Shown here: piece by piece, positions 6,021 through 14,272 of the stretch
Numbering within the stretch: the stretch's first letter is position 1
How the letters are laid out: the number at the start of each line of letters is the position of its first letter
Source: a virus
Direction: 5' to 3' (one strand)
DNA: 36,698 bases
Virus record (IMG/VR): IMGVR_UViG_3300038701_002117
Location: 1 to 36,698 of that record
Program-made: the position numbers and the translations under genes
The notes under the pieces: model-generated
Told to the model about the DNA's origin: nothing
The model's database searches: none
Seen by the model: only the letters and a program-made list of their open reading frames with translations

Positions 6021-8504
6021 TCACCCTCCAATTACTCGCGCCAGCTCCGGCGCTCTTGGCCCGCGCCGGTCTAGCACAGATTGCCCTGGCGCGAAGAAAT
6101 ACTGAGCGCCCTGGCGCTCGGCGAACTTCACCCGCCGGCGGAACGTCTTGTCCGCCTCCGGGTTTACCGCCCGCTCCAGCCTGTCCAGAATCTCGCGCTC
6201 ATACGCCATTCGCAAATACCAAAGCGATCCGCCCGGCGTGTAGCGCCGGAGGAGCCCGACGAATTCCTTACCCGCTTTCGTGTCCTCGCCGGCCGCAAGC
6301 TCCTGGACGTTGCCGACTCCGAACTTCAGGACGATATCGTCAAACGCGCCAGCGCCTGGCCCCGCCAGTGTCTCGCCGAAGCTCCCGCCAAAGCGGTTCT
6401 GGTCGGAAAAAAGGAAGTCTCCGAAGATGCCAACGCCTCCGCCCTGAAGCATCGCCGCCGCCCAGAACCGACCCTCCGTCATGTCGCGCGGATCGCGCCC
6501 CTTGCTCGCTTCCTTGAGCTGGACAGCCAGGGCGCCCAACAGCGTGTTGCCCAACAGAAGCCCCGAGCCGTAGCCGACCACGCCCTTGACCGCGGCCGAG
6601 CGCGAGCTTGCGCCGGTCGCCGCCTCGGCGATCCGCCCGAATTGCTGCATCATGATGGTGATAGGGAACGCCTTGAACTGGAGCCCGAACCGGACGAACT
6701 CGCCGGAAATCGAGCCCGGCCGCGTCTTGCCCAGAACCGTGGCGCGGCCGATCAGGTCGGTTGTCGGGACCGCGTAGTCGGTCAGGTTCGCGACCATTTC
6801 CAGGTAAAGGTCCGCGGTCCGTTGTCCCGCCGCCGCCTCCACGTCCTGCGGCCGGAGGAGCGTCAATCCCCTCTCGGTCTGGTGCGGGGTCGCCTTGTTC
6901 ACCGCGCCCCACATTTCCTGCGTGAAGCCGTAGCGCGTCAGCACGTCGCGCGCCCTCTTGTCGAGACCGCCCCATGACGTGCCGGCCCATCCCGCCGCGG
7001 ATTTCATGAACTCCAGGCCGAACGCCTGGCGCTGAACCTCGGTCAGATAGCCGAGCCCTGACGCGCGGATCGTGAAATCAGCCATGCGCGCCGCGGTTTC
7101 GACGTGCATTTCCTCCAGCTCGAAACGCGCCGCGGCGTTGCCCACGTCCACCGCGTTCTCGAATACCAGGCCCGCCTCGTTCGCAACCTCGCGCAACTCC
7201 GGCGACGCCATGAGCTTGGCGAGCTGGCGAACGGGTCCGGTCTTTGCCAATCCAGCGTAACCGGCCGCCAGGCGAGACGTGTTGAAGTCCGTCACGCTGG
7301 AGAGAACGGCCGAGCCAAGGTGGGTTGACGTGAGATAGTTTCGAACAGCCGCAGCGCCGCGCGCGAAGCCCCGACTATGCGGCGCATTCGCTCGGCCGGT
7401 GAGAACGTCGTAAGCCTCATTCGCCGTTCCGACTCGAGAAGCCGCCTTGTCCAACGCTTTCGGGTCATCTGACTGCGCCGCCAGTTTCTTCGAAGCCTCG
7501 CCGAGCCAGGCGAACGTCACGTCAGGATTCGGCCCAAGCTCCTCCATCATGGCGATATCCATCGCCATTGAATCAAGGTGGCCCATCATGACGCGGAACG
7601 GATCGACGCCGCCGCCGAACTCGGCCGAATACGCCAGCCAGTCCTCCGGCGATTTGAACTTGAAGAATCTGGGGTCCGACCGCGAATTGTATTTCGCCGA
7701 GCCGAACCTGGCCGACGCCTTCACCCGCGAATAACCGTCCGTTCGGATCGCCTCGAAAGCATCCTTCAGCCGCGCCTCGATTGTTTCCGGAGTGAATGAA
7801 AGCCCGGTTCGCGGATCCTCCATTTTTTCCAGATCGAGCCGCGGCAGGATCGAGTCGCGCCAGGTTTCGTAACCGACCTTGCGAACGGCTCGCGTGTCGT
7901 GGAACTGCGGCAAGCCCCATCCGTCGAGCTTGCCGATATGTCCGCCGGCCGCGTTGAACCGCAGGCGCGCGGTCTCCGCCACCTTCGACCAGGCCGACGC
8001 GAGCGCCCGCGCCTTCGCGTTCTTGGTGTCGCGGCCGAACAGCTCGCCCACCACGTCGTTAAGCATCGCCTTGTTGCGGCGACCGCCAACCAGGTTCGCC
8101 CGAAACGCCACGATTGCGTCGGTCATTTCGCTGCGGAATCGCCGGCGGACCGCGTTGAATTTGCCCTGTAGAGTCGCGCCGCCAATGCCGCGCCGCGAGC
8201 CCACCAGGTCGATAATGAACCTGGACGGATTCAGCCGGCCGAGCGTGTCGCGATGCGTCACCATGCGCTCCGCCAGCCGCCGGGTCGCCGCCGCCTGGAG
8301 CTGCGTTCGCCGGCGCTTCTCGAAAGCCTCGCGCCTTACCGCCTTCATGACAGCGTTCGCCGCCTCCAGCTCGGCCGCGGTCGGACCCATCGTTCGCTTG
8401 AATTCCGGTAGGAGCCTTTCGTAATCGGCGACGACTCGCTTGGCCCGCTCCGGGTCCATGGCGTTCGCCTTCACCGCGCGAGCTACGCAATCCTTCAGGT
8501 TCAT
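6021..8504 (-). CDS. Large internal virion protein (ejection protein), 827 residues
   Basis: The protein sits last of three large genes between the nozzle and the tail fibre, the position of the ejected core proteins gp14-gp16 of T7-like phages. The N-terminus is highly charged and helical. Residues about 380-560 have many amphipathic helices, and the region around 640-690 (GVVGYGSGLLLGNTLLG) is hydrophobic and could insert into a membrane during ejection. The C-terminus carries a LWYLRMAYEREILDRL segment and ends with a YFFAPGQS motif, seen in large virion proteins of related podoviruses. No lysozyme motif is visible, unlike T7 gp16. Its ATG overlaps the preceding stop. Confidence 0.78.
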   Translation of the reverse strand: MNLKDCVARAVKANAMDPERAKRVVADYERLLPEFKRTMGPTAAELEAANAVMKAVRREAFEKRRRTQLQAAATRRLAERMVTHRDTLGRLNPSRFIIDLVGSRRGIGGATLQGKFNAVRRRFRSEMTDAIVAFRANLVGGRRNKAMLNDVVGELFGRDTKNAKARALASAWSKVAETARLRFNAAGGHIGKLDGWGLPQFHDTRAVRKVGYETWRDSILPRLDLEKMEDPRTGLSFTPETIEARLKDAFEAIRTDGYSRVKASARFGSAKYNSRSDPRFFKFKSPEDWLAYSAEFGGGVDPFRVMMGHLDSMAMDIAMMEELGPNPDVTFAWLGEASKKLAAQSDDPKALDKAASRVGTANEAYDVLTGRANAPHSRGFARGAAAVRNYLTSTHLGSAVLSSVTDFNTSRLAAGYAGLAKTGPVRQLAKLMASPELREVANEAGLVFENAVDVGNAAARFELEEMHVETAARMADFTIRASGLGYLTEVQRQAFGLEFMKSAAGWAGTSWGGLDKRARDVLTRYGFTQEMWGAVNKATPHQTERGLTLLRPQDVEAAAGQRTADLYLEMVANLTDYAVPTTDLIGRATVLGKTRPGSISGEFVRFGLQFKAFPITIMMQQFGRIAEAATGASSRSAAVKGVVGYGSGLLLGNTLLGALAVQLKEASKGRDPRDMTEGRFWAAAMLQGGGVGIFGDFLFSDQNRFGGSFGETLAGPGAGAFDDIVLKFGVGNVQELAAGEDTKAGKEFVGLLRRYTPGGSLWYLRMAYEREILDRLERAVNPEADKTFRRRVKFAERQGAQYFFAPGQSVLDRRGPRAPELARVIGG

Positions 8505-10978
8505 ATCAGACAGACTCCAAGCGCCTCGGCGAATTCGTCGTCCGCCTCCAGCTCGGCCGCCAGCTCCTCGCGCGTCATCGTCCGCACTCCAGCCTCGCCG
8601 TCCTCCAACGTTTGCTCCACCGGCACGTCGTCCAGCAGGTCGAGCTGGTTGCGCTGCGCCTCGTCAAACAGACCGCCCTCCGGAGGAGGAGAGTCGCCGC
8701 CGCGCATGGCGCGCTCCTGCGCCGCCGCAGCGCGGTCTGCGTCCGTCACTGGTGCGACGCCCTCGATAAGCGTTTGCGTTCCCTCCGGCGTCTCCTCGGT
8801 CGCCGTAGTAACCACGCCCTCCTCCCGCGCCTTGCTGGACGGTGTGAGCTGGTCGCGGGTGTTGGCTACCTGGCGCGTCACCCCTTCGCCGTCCGGCTCC
8901 GAGAACGAGGCAAGCGCCCCATCAGGAGTCGAGCCGCCCGCTCCGCCAGGTTCTGCACTGCGTCCGACGCCGCCAGCTCTCTCCCCAATTCCGCCATTTC
9001 GCTCAATCTCTCGGAGGATGGCGTCTCCAACGGACCTCGCGGCGTCGCCGAGCCGTCCGGTTTCCTTGTATTTTCTGGCGGCATTGTTCAGAGCCTCCGA
9101 CACTGGCCCGGCGCGATGCGCCGATTTCTTGATGGTGACGAGCGCGGCCTCGGTCGCCTTGCGCCTCGCCTCGTTCGTCGTCGCGTCTAGCCGATTGCCG
9201 GCCCCTTCGATAGTCTCCGCCTGATCGGTGAGAGTCTGGAACACGCGCCGATCCTGCGCCAGATTCCGCAGCGCGCGCTCCAGAACCTTGGCCCGCTCGC
9301 CGAACAGACTTTCCGCGAACTCTCGCTCGCCGAACAAGTCCAGCTCCACGCCGCGCTCCACCGGAGCCTCCATCGCCTGGCGAATGACCGTCTCCGCCTG
9401 CTCGGTCGTCTCCGGCTTGATCCGCTCCAGGACTCGCATGATGGGAGCGTGGAGCGATTTATCGCCGACCAGGCGGCCGACCGCGGCCGCGTATCTCTCC
9501 GGGATTACCTCGTTGATGTAGAGCCCGAACGCATCGTCCGACAGCTCCGCCAGCTCTTTGGCTCGCGCGACGCCAGGTCCGGCAGGGAGCTGGTCGAGCT
9601 GGTCCGGCGCGACGCGCAAAACCTTGGCCGCGTCCTTCGCCATTGCGGCCGTCATTCCGTCCGCCGCCTCGGTGATGTTCTTCATTGCGGCGATTACGCG
9701 AACGTCCTCGGCCGAGAACCCGTCCGCCTCTCGAAACACCTTCGCCGTGAGCCTGATACTCGAGTCCGGGTTTTGCTCCAGGAGCCGACGCGCCAGGGCC
9801 GTGCGCTGGTGGCCGTCCGCAACAGCCATCCGGCCGTCGTTGTATTCGAAAAGCACGGTGACTCCGGCCCGCTCCTGACGCCATTCCGTCACGCCCCGGA
9901 GCTTCGCCGTGACGCCGCCCGCGTCCGCGTCGCTCTTGAACTGAAACACGTCCGGCTGGACCTCGATTTCGCGCGGATCGACCAGGACCAGCTCGCCAAG
10001 CTCGGCGCGCGCTCCGCCTTCGAACAGCGGCCGGTCGGTGGGCGCCGGTCCGGTCGGGTCGGACTGCGCCGCCAGCGCCGCTTGCTGCCGTTCGCCATGT
10101 TCGCGAACCGCCTTCCCGTCTCCTGGACTGGCAACCGCCAGCTCCTCGTCCGCGATATCGCGCTCCACCACCGCGGCCGCGGCGCGCGCCGCCGGACTCT
10201 CCGACCGCTTCCCCTCGGCGACCGCCGCCTTTTTCTTCTCGCGATTCATCAGCGCGCCGCCGCCGATCTGTAGCGCCTTCACCGCGCCGCCGAGAAACGC
10301 GCCGCCGACGAAAGCCGTCGCGGCGTTCATTCCGATGGATTGCTCCGTCAGGCCAAGCTCGCGCCGGAACTCGTTTCGGAATGGAGTCGTCGCCGCCTCG
10401 GTCCCGGCCGCCAGGCTTCCCTCTACAAGCGCCGTCGCCAGGATGCCGGCGCGCGCGCCAGCCCCAACCGGCAGAGTCGCGATGGTTTCAAGCCCAGACA
10501 TGGACGAGACCGTCGCGCCGGCGAATGCGCCAAACGGCGCTTGCTCCGCGACAGCCTCGTTTTTCCTGGTCCGATCCGCCAGGCGCTTCCGCATATCGTC
10601 CAGGCGAGTCTGGATTGCGCCCGGTCCAGCCTCCTCCGGTAGAGATATCCCAAGCTCGCGCAACTCCAACTTCAGCTTCGCCAGGGTCGAAGCTCGCGGC
10701 AACATTTGCTGGTCCAGCAGCTCTTGCGACAGCTCCGGCGAAACCCTCGGCCCATCGTATCCGCCGCCCGGCGTCCATGGCAGGAGCGCGCGCCCCTCCT
10801 CCGACATGGTGAAATCCAGGAACGGCTTGTAAGCCTCGCGCCGCAGCTCGGTTGATGACGTGAGCCGGTCAACCTCCTGGTCAACCTGAAACCCGGCCTC
10901 GTATCCTTCCCCGAAGGTGACGCCGCCGAGCGATGGCCGATCCGCCCGAACCGGAGCGAGCTTGCCGACTCCGCTCAT
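8501..10978 (-). CDS. Large virion-associated protein with ParB-like domain
   Basis: The 825-residue protein belongs to the ejected-protein block. Residues about 150-245 are Gly/Ala-rich and hydrophobic, suitable for channel or membrane contact. Residues about 325-445 form a ParB/sulfiredoxin-like domain: VDPREIEVQPDVFQFK, then FEYNDGRMAVADGHQR (377-392) and a following helix-rich part. DGHQR is the diagnostic loop of the ParB-N fold. Related ParB domains occur in polyvalent proteins that phages and conjugative elements inject with their DNA. The C-terminal third is acidic and low in complexity. Overlaps with both neighbours (ATGA) show tight co-expression. Enzymatic activity (NTP binding or nuclease) is inference. 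Confidence 0.78.
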   Translation of the reverse strand: MSGVGKLAPVRADRPSLGGVTFGEGYEAGFQVDQEVDRLTSSTELRREAYKPFLDFTMSEEGRALLPWTPGGGYDGPRVSPELSQELLDQQMLPRASTLAKLKLELRELGISLPEEAGPGAIQTRLDDMRKRLADRTRKNEAVAEQAPFGAFAGATVSSMSGLETIATLPVGAGARAGILATALVEGSLAAGTEAATTPFRNEFRRELGLTEQSIGMNAATAFVGGAFLGGAVKALQIGGGALMNREKKKAAVAEGKRSESPAARAAAAVVERDIADEELAVASPGDGKAVREHGERQQAALAAQSDPTGPAPTDRPLFEGGARAELGELVLVDPREIEVQPDVFQFKSDADAGGVTAKLRGVTEWRQERAGVTVLFEYNDGRMAVADGHQRTALARRLLEQNPDSSIRLTAKVFREADGFSAEDVRVIAAMKNITEAADGMTAAMAKDAAKVLRVAPDQLDQLPAGPGVARAKELAELSDDAFGLYINEVIPERYAAAVGRLVGDKSLHAPIMRVLERIKPETTEQAETVIRQAMEAPVERGVELDLFGEREFAESLFGERAKVLERALRNLAQDRRVFQTLTDQAETIEGAGNRLDATTNEARRKATEAALVTIKKSAHRAGPVSEALNNAARKYKETGRLGDAARSVGDAILREIERNGGIGERAGGVGRSAEPGGAGGSTPDGALASFSEPDGEGVTRQVANTRDQLTPSSKAREEGVVTTATEETPEGTQTLIEGVAPVTDADRAAAAQERAMRGGDSPPPEGGLFDEAQRNQLDLLDDVPVEQTLEDGEAGVRTMTREELAAELEADDEFAEALGVCLI

Positions 10979-13530
10979 TTCAGCTCGCGAAGGTCGATTG
11001 TAAACATGCCTTCCCCCTTTCCGTCGTCGCGGATGAAATACGCGCCGTTCTCATCGAGCGGAACGAACACATTCGGATTCCCCGGAATCGGCTGAAGCGT
11101 CTCGATAGAGTTTCGCAACGCCTCCACGCTGAGGAAATCGCCGAACGCCGTAACAACCCGGCCGCGCGCGAGCCTCACCAGGTCATCCTCGGTCAGCGCC
11201 TCCAGCGCCGCCTCGATCCGCTCGCCGGTCCAGCCCGCCGGCGCGATGGTGTCGCCGTATGATCCGGCGTTCTGCGGTCCGCCTGTTCCGTCCGGCTGGC
11301 GGCCGAGCGCCACGGCATAGCCGGCCGCCAGGTCGTCGGTCGAAACCGGGCGCCCACCGTCCCGAGCCGCCACGGATCGCGCGTAAGACTGCGCCGCCGC
11401 GTCCACGTCCGGCAGGCTGGACGGCGCGAGAATGCCAGACGCGAGGAGCGATCCGACCTCCTGCGTTCGAACCATGACGGAATCGGAGCTGGACAGGTCG
11501 CCGCCCTTCACGTCGCCGCCTTCGATCATGGCGGCCGCCGCCGGCAGATTGCCGCCCGCGGCGATTGCCCCGGCGCGGCGCAAGTCATCCCCCGCCATGC
11601 CGAGCTGCTTCAAGGTCCGCTCCTGCGACGCCTTGTCCATCGAGCCGATGGCCGAGAAGAACGCCGCCCTATCCTCCGAAGTGGCCGCCCGCAACGCGAT
11701 CCCGATTGCGTGAGCCTCGCCGTCGCGAAGCGCCGCCACGCCGTCCGAGCCCTCGCGCCGCGCCAGGTCGCCAAGGATCGCGGCCCGCTCGGCGATAACC
11801 TGGCCGACGCCAACCACGCCCATTTCCTCGGTGAACTCCGGCACTGGCACGTTGTAGGCTTCAGCCAGGTCCATGGTTGAGCCCGCCGCCAGCTCGCCCA
11901 CCCGATTTGAAAACTTCTCCAGGTTGTCGAGAACGCCGCTCAACACGACGCCTTCCGTTCCGAATGTCTGGCCCGCTTCATTCAGGTCGTAGAGCTGCGC
12001 GCGGAGCTGCTTCACCATGGCGTCGCGCTGCGCCGGCGACAGCGACGAAGCCTCGGCGATCGCTCGGTGGGACTCGCGCGCCGTGGCGACCATTTCGAGA
12101 AGGTCCGGATTCGATCCGGCGCGCCGCGACAGCTCGTCATAGAATCCAGGATCGAACGCCCGAAGGTCCAGCGCCGCGTCCAGCGCCGCGTCGATTCCGA
12201 TTTCGTCCGCCTTGAGCGCCGCCTGAAGGCGCTTCGCCTCGCCCTGAAGGTCCGCGACCACGCCAGCCTTGACCGGATCGAAGTCGCCATTTTTCACGTC
12301 GTCCGCCAGCTCGGCGCGAAGGTCGGTAACGTATGAAATCACTTCCGGCCCTGACATGCCCTGCGTCGCCACTCGCGCGTCGGCCGTGGCGAACAGGACA
12401 GCCGCCGCCTGTGATTTCTTTGGATCGTGCGCCAGGAGCCCCAGAATCCTGTCCCGCTCCTCCTGCGGCGGCGCGACGTAAACCCCCGCCTTGTCCAGCG
12501 CCAGATATGGCGCAATGGCGCTGCTCGCTTCATTCTCGAGTCTCGCCTCCTCGCGAGCCCTGGCGGCCCGAGCCTCGGCCGCCCTGGCGCGGATGCGCCC
12601 CTCCATGTGGGAAATCAGGCGCAAGCCCTCGCTCGCCGTAAAAGGAGTCTGGCCGGACAACAGGTTCGCCTTGAAGCGCCGCAGGTAGTCGGCCGGCGCG
12701 CGGCTTTCTTCGAACTGGTATTGAATCGCGACGCGCTGCGTCGACTCGTCCAGCTTCTCCAGGCTCTCCGCCAGGTCGAACGCGGACAGAATGTTCGCCC
12801 GGCTGTCATCCTCCGGATATTCGACGCCGCCGAGCGTGAACGCCTCGCGCGGCCCATACTGCGCCAGCTCCGCCTGCGTCGCCGCAATCTCCTCGGAGAC
12901 CATGCCGCCGCTCGCGCCGTTGAGAACCAGGAGCCCGAGCCGCTTTTCCGCCGCCTTGAGGGACGCCGCCGCCGCCTCGCGCTGGCGCTCCACCGCCTTC
13001 TCCTGCGCTCGCGCAATCGTCCGCGTTTCCGCGGCGACGCCAATCCGCATCATCTGGCCGGTGATGCGCGCCTCGATGCCGGGAATTTCGCTGTCAGTAG
13101 CGCCGGCGAGCGCCGCTTTGCGGGCGGCCGCAAGGCCCGCCTGCATAAGCTCCATGTCGCCGTCAGCCTGCATGACGGCCGCCTGCGCCTCCACCGCGAA
13201 CGCGCCGGAAATCTTGGCTTCAACCAGGCGATTGGCCGTCTCATTGTAAGCCCGGTTGCGGATCGTGAACGGGAATCGGTGACGCGCCTCGCCAGCATCC
13301 ACGTCGGCCGCCGCCTCCGCCTCGCCGCGGCCGATCTGGTATTCCTGAACAATCGGCTTTGCCACCTGGTTGATAAGGTCGAAGCCCTCGGCAATGCGCC
13401 CATAGACCTCGCCTCGGCCGTTGTATTCCTCGGCCGATCCGACGCGGACCGCGACAGGCGAGGGAACGCCGCCGGCGGCCGCGACGCGAAGCCCGGCCGA
13501 GAAGGTTTCGAACGTCGGCGCTCGCCTCAT
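10975..13530 (-). CDS. Internal virion protein, gp15-like, 851 residues
   Basis: This is the first and largest of the three big internal-protein genes. It is almost wholly helical, rich in Ala, Glu and Arg, with long coiled segments (about residues 150-215 and 305-330), as in the T7 gp15 type of tubular core protein (747 residues in T7). No catalytic motif is visible. The C-terminus (VPLDENGAYFIRDDGKGEG) is a small beta-rich tail. The ATG at 13530 overlaps the stop of the gp14-like gene, and its stop overlaps the ParB-domain gene. A role in the conduit that carries DNA through the cell envelope is inferred from position and composition. Confidence 0.75.
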   Translation of the reverse strand: MRRAPTFETFSAGLRVAAAGGVPSPVAVRVGSAEEYNGRGEVYGRIAEGFDLINQVAKPIVQEYQIGRGEAEAAADVDAGEARHRFPFTIRNRAYNETANRLVEAKISGAFAVEAQAAVMQADGDMELMQAGLAAARKAALAGATDSEIPGIEARITGQMMRIGVAAETRTIARAQEKAVERQREAAAASLKAAEKRLGLLVLNGASGGMVSEEIAATQAELAQYGPREAFTLGGVEYPEDDSRANILSAFDLAESLEKLDESTQRVAIQYQFEESRAPADYLRRFKANLLSGQTPFTASEGLRLISHMEGRIRARAAEARAARAREEARLENEASSAIAPYLALDKAGVYVAPPQEERDRILGLLAHDPKKSQAAAVLFATADARVATQGMSGPEVISYVTDLRAELADDVKNGDFDPVKAGVVADLQGEAKRLQAALKADEIGIDAALDAALDLRAFDPGFYDELSRRAGSNPDLLEMVATARESHRAIAEASSLSPAQRDAMVKQLRAQLYDLNEAGQTFGTEGVVLSGVLDNLEKFSNRVGELAAGSTMDLAEAYNVPVPEFTEEMGVVGVGQVIAERAAILGDLARREGSDGVAALRDGEAHAIGIALRAATSEDRAAFFSAIGSMDKASQERTLKQLGMAGDDLRRAGAIAAGGNLPAAAAMIEGGDVKGGDLSSSDSVMVRTQEVGSLLASGILAPSSLPDVDAAAQSYARSVAARDGGRPVSTDDLAAGYAVALGRQPDGTGGPQNAGSYGDTIAPAGWTGERIEAALEALTEDDLVRLARGRVVTAFGDFLSVEALRNSIETLQPIPGNPNVFVPLDENGAYFIRDDGKGEGMFTIDLRELK

Positions 13531-14270
13531 GCCACCAGCTCCACCGCTTCAATCACGCGCCGGCCCGCGTCCAGGTATCCGTCGAGACGCGATCCGCGCG
13601 CCGCATCCATGAGCGACCGACTGCGCCGCCTGGTGTAACGCGCATTTTCGCGGATCAGCCCGGTATTGATTCCGGTCAGGTCGGCGCGAGTCAGGCGGGC
13701 GCCCTCCGCGCTTCGACCGCCGGCCCGCTCTATCGTCATGCGCCGCTCCACGTCAGCCCTGGCCGCGTCGGTCATCGCCACCTGCGATCCGGAGCCAGGC
13801 GCGAGTCCTGACGTGGAGAACAGCGCCGACTGTTCCGCCGTGATGCGCCGATACTCCGCCGCCAGGTCCGCGCGCCTGGTCGCGCTTGACGCCGCTTCCT
13901 GCGCCGCGGCCGCGCCTTCCTGCGCCGCCTCGGTCTTGTTCCGGAGCGCATCCATTTCAAGCGTGGTCGCCTGTAGCTCCAGGCCCTCGCGCTGAATGTC
14001 GATGGCGGCCGCGTTCGCGTTTCCCCTGGCGATGGCGAACAGCGCCGAGCCGGCCGTGGCGACCGCCGAGACCGCGGACAGGACCGAGCCGAGTGAGAAC
14101 GCGCTGGACGCCGCAGTCGCGCCGGCCGTAGCCGCTGTGAACGTCCCGACCGATCCGGCCGCGACAGCGCCCGTCGCGGCGCTCGCCGCCGTGGCGGCCG
14201 CCGCCGTGCCAGCCGTGGCCGCCGTGGTGCTGGCGAGACTGGCGCCCAACGCAATGAACAGCTCCGCCAT
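13527..14270 (-). CDS. Internal virion protein, gp14-like
   Basis: The 247-residue protein has an extremely Ala/Gly/Thr-rich, hydrophobic N-terminal third (residues about 5-90), followed by a charged helical region with a continuous Ala/Glu/Arg coil (about 100-180) and an Arg-rich tail. This matches the composition and position of the T7 gp14 group, the small ejected protein thought to enter the outer membrane. It begins 2 bases after the nozzle gene and overlaps the gp15-like gene. Assignment is by order and composition, because these proteins diverge quickly. Confidence 0.72.
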   Translation of the reverse strand: MAELFIALGASLASTTAATAGTAAAATAASAATGAVAAGSVGTFTAATAGATAASSAFSLGSVLSAVSAVATAGSALFAIARGNANAAAIDIQREGLELQATTLEMDALRNKTEAAQEGAAAAQEAASSATRRADLAAEYRRITAEQSALFSTSGLAPGSGSQVAMTDAARADVERRMTIERAGGRSAEGARLTRADLTGINTGLIRENARYTRRRSRSLMDAARGSRLDGYLDAGRRVIEAVELVA

Positions 14271-14272
14271 GT

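Noticed and set aside
10038-10832. 264-codon + strand frame opposite the ParB-domain gene
   Set aside because: Ser/Ala/Pro/Arg-rich shadow with no recognisable domain; the minus-strand gene has a clear domain and ATGA junctions.
12427-13638. 403-codon + strand frame opposite the gp15-like gene
   Set aside because: Arg-rich, low-information product typical of a shadow frame; no ribosome site and no place in the operon order.
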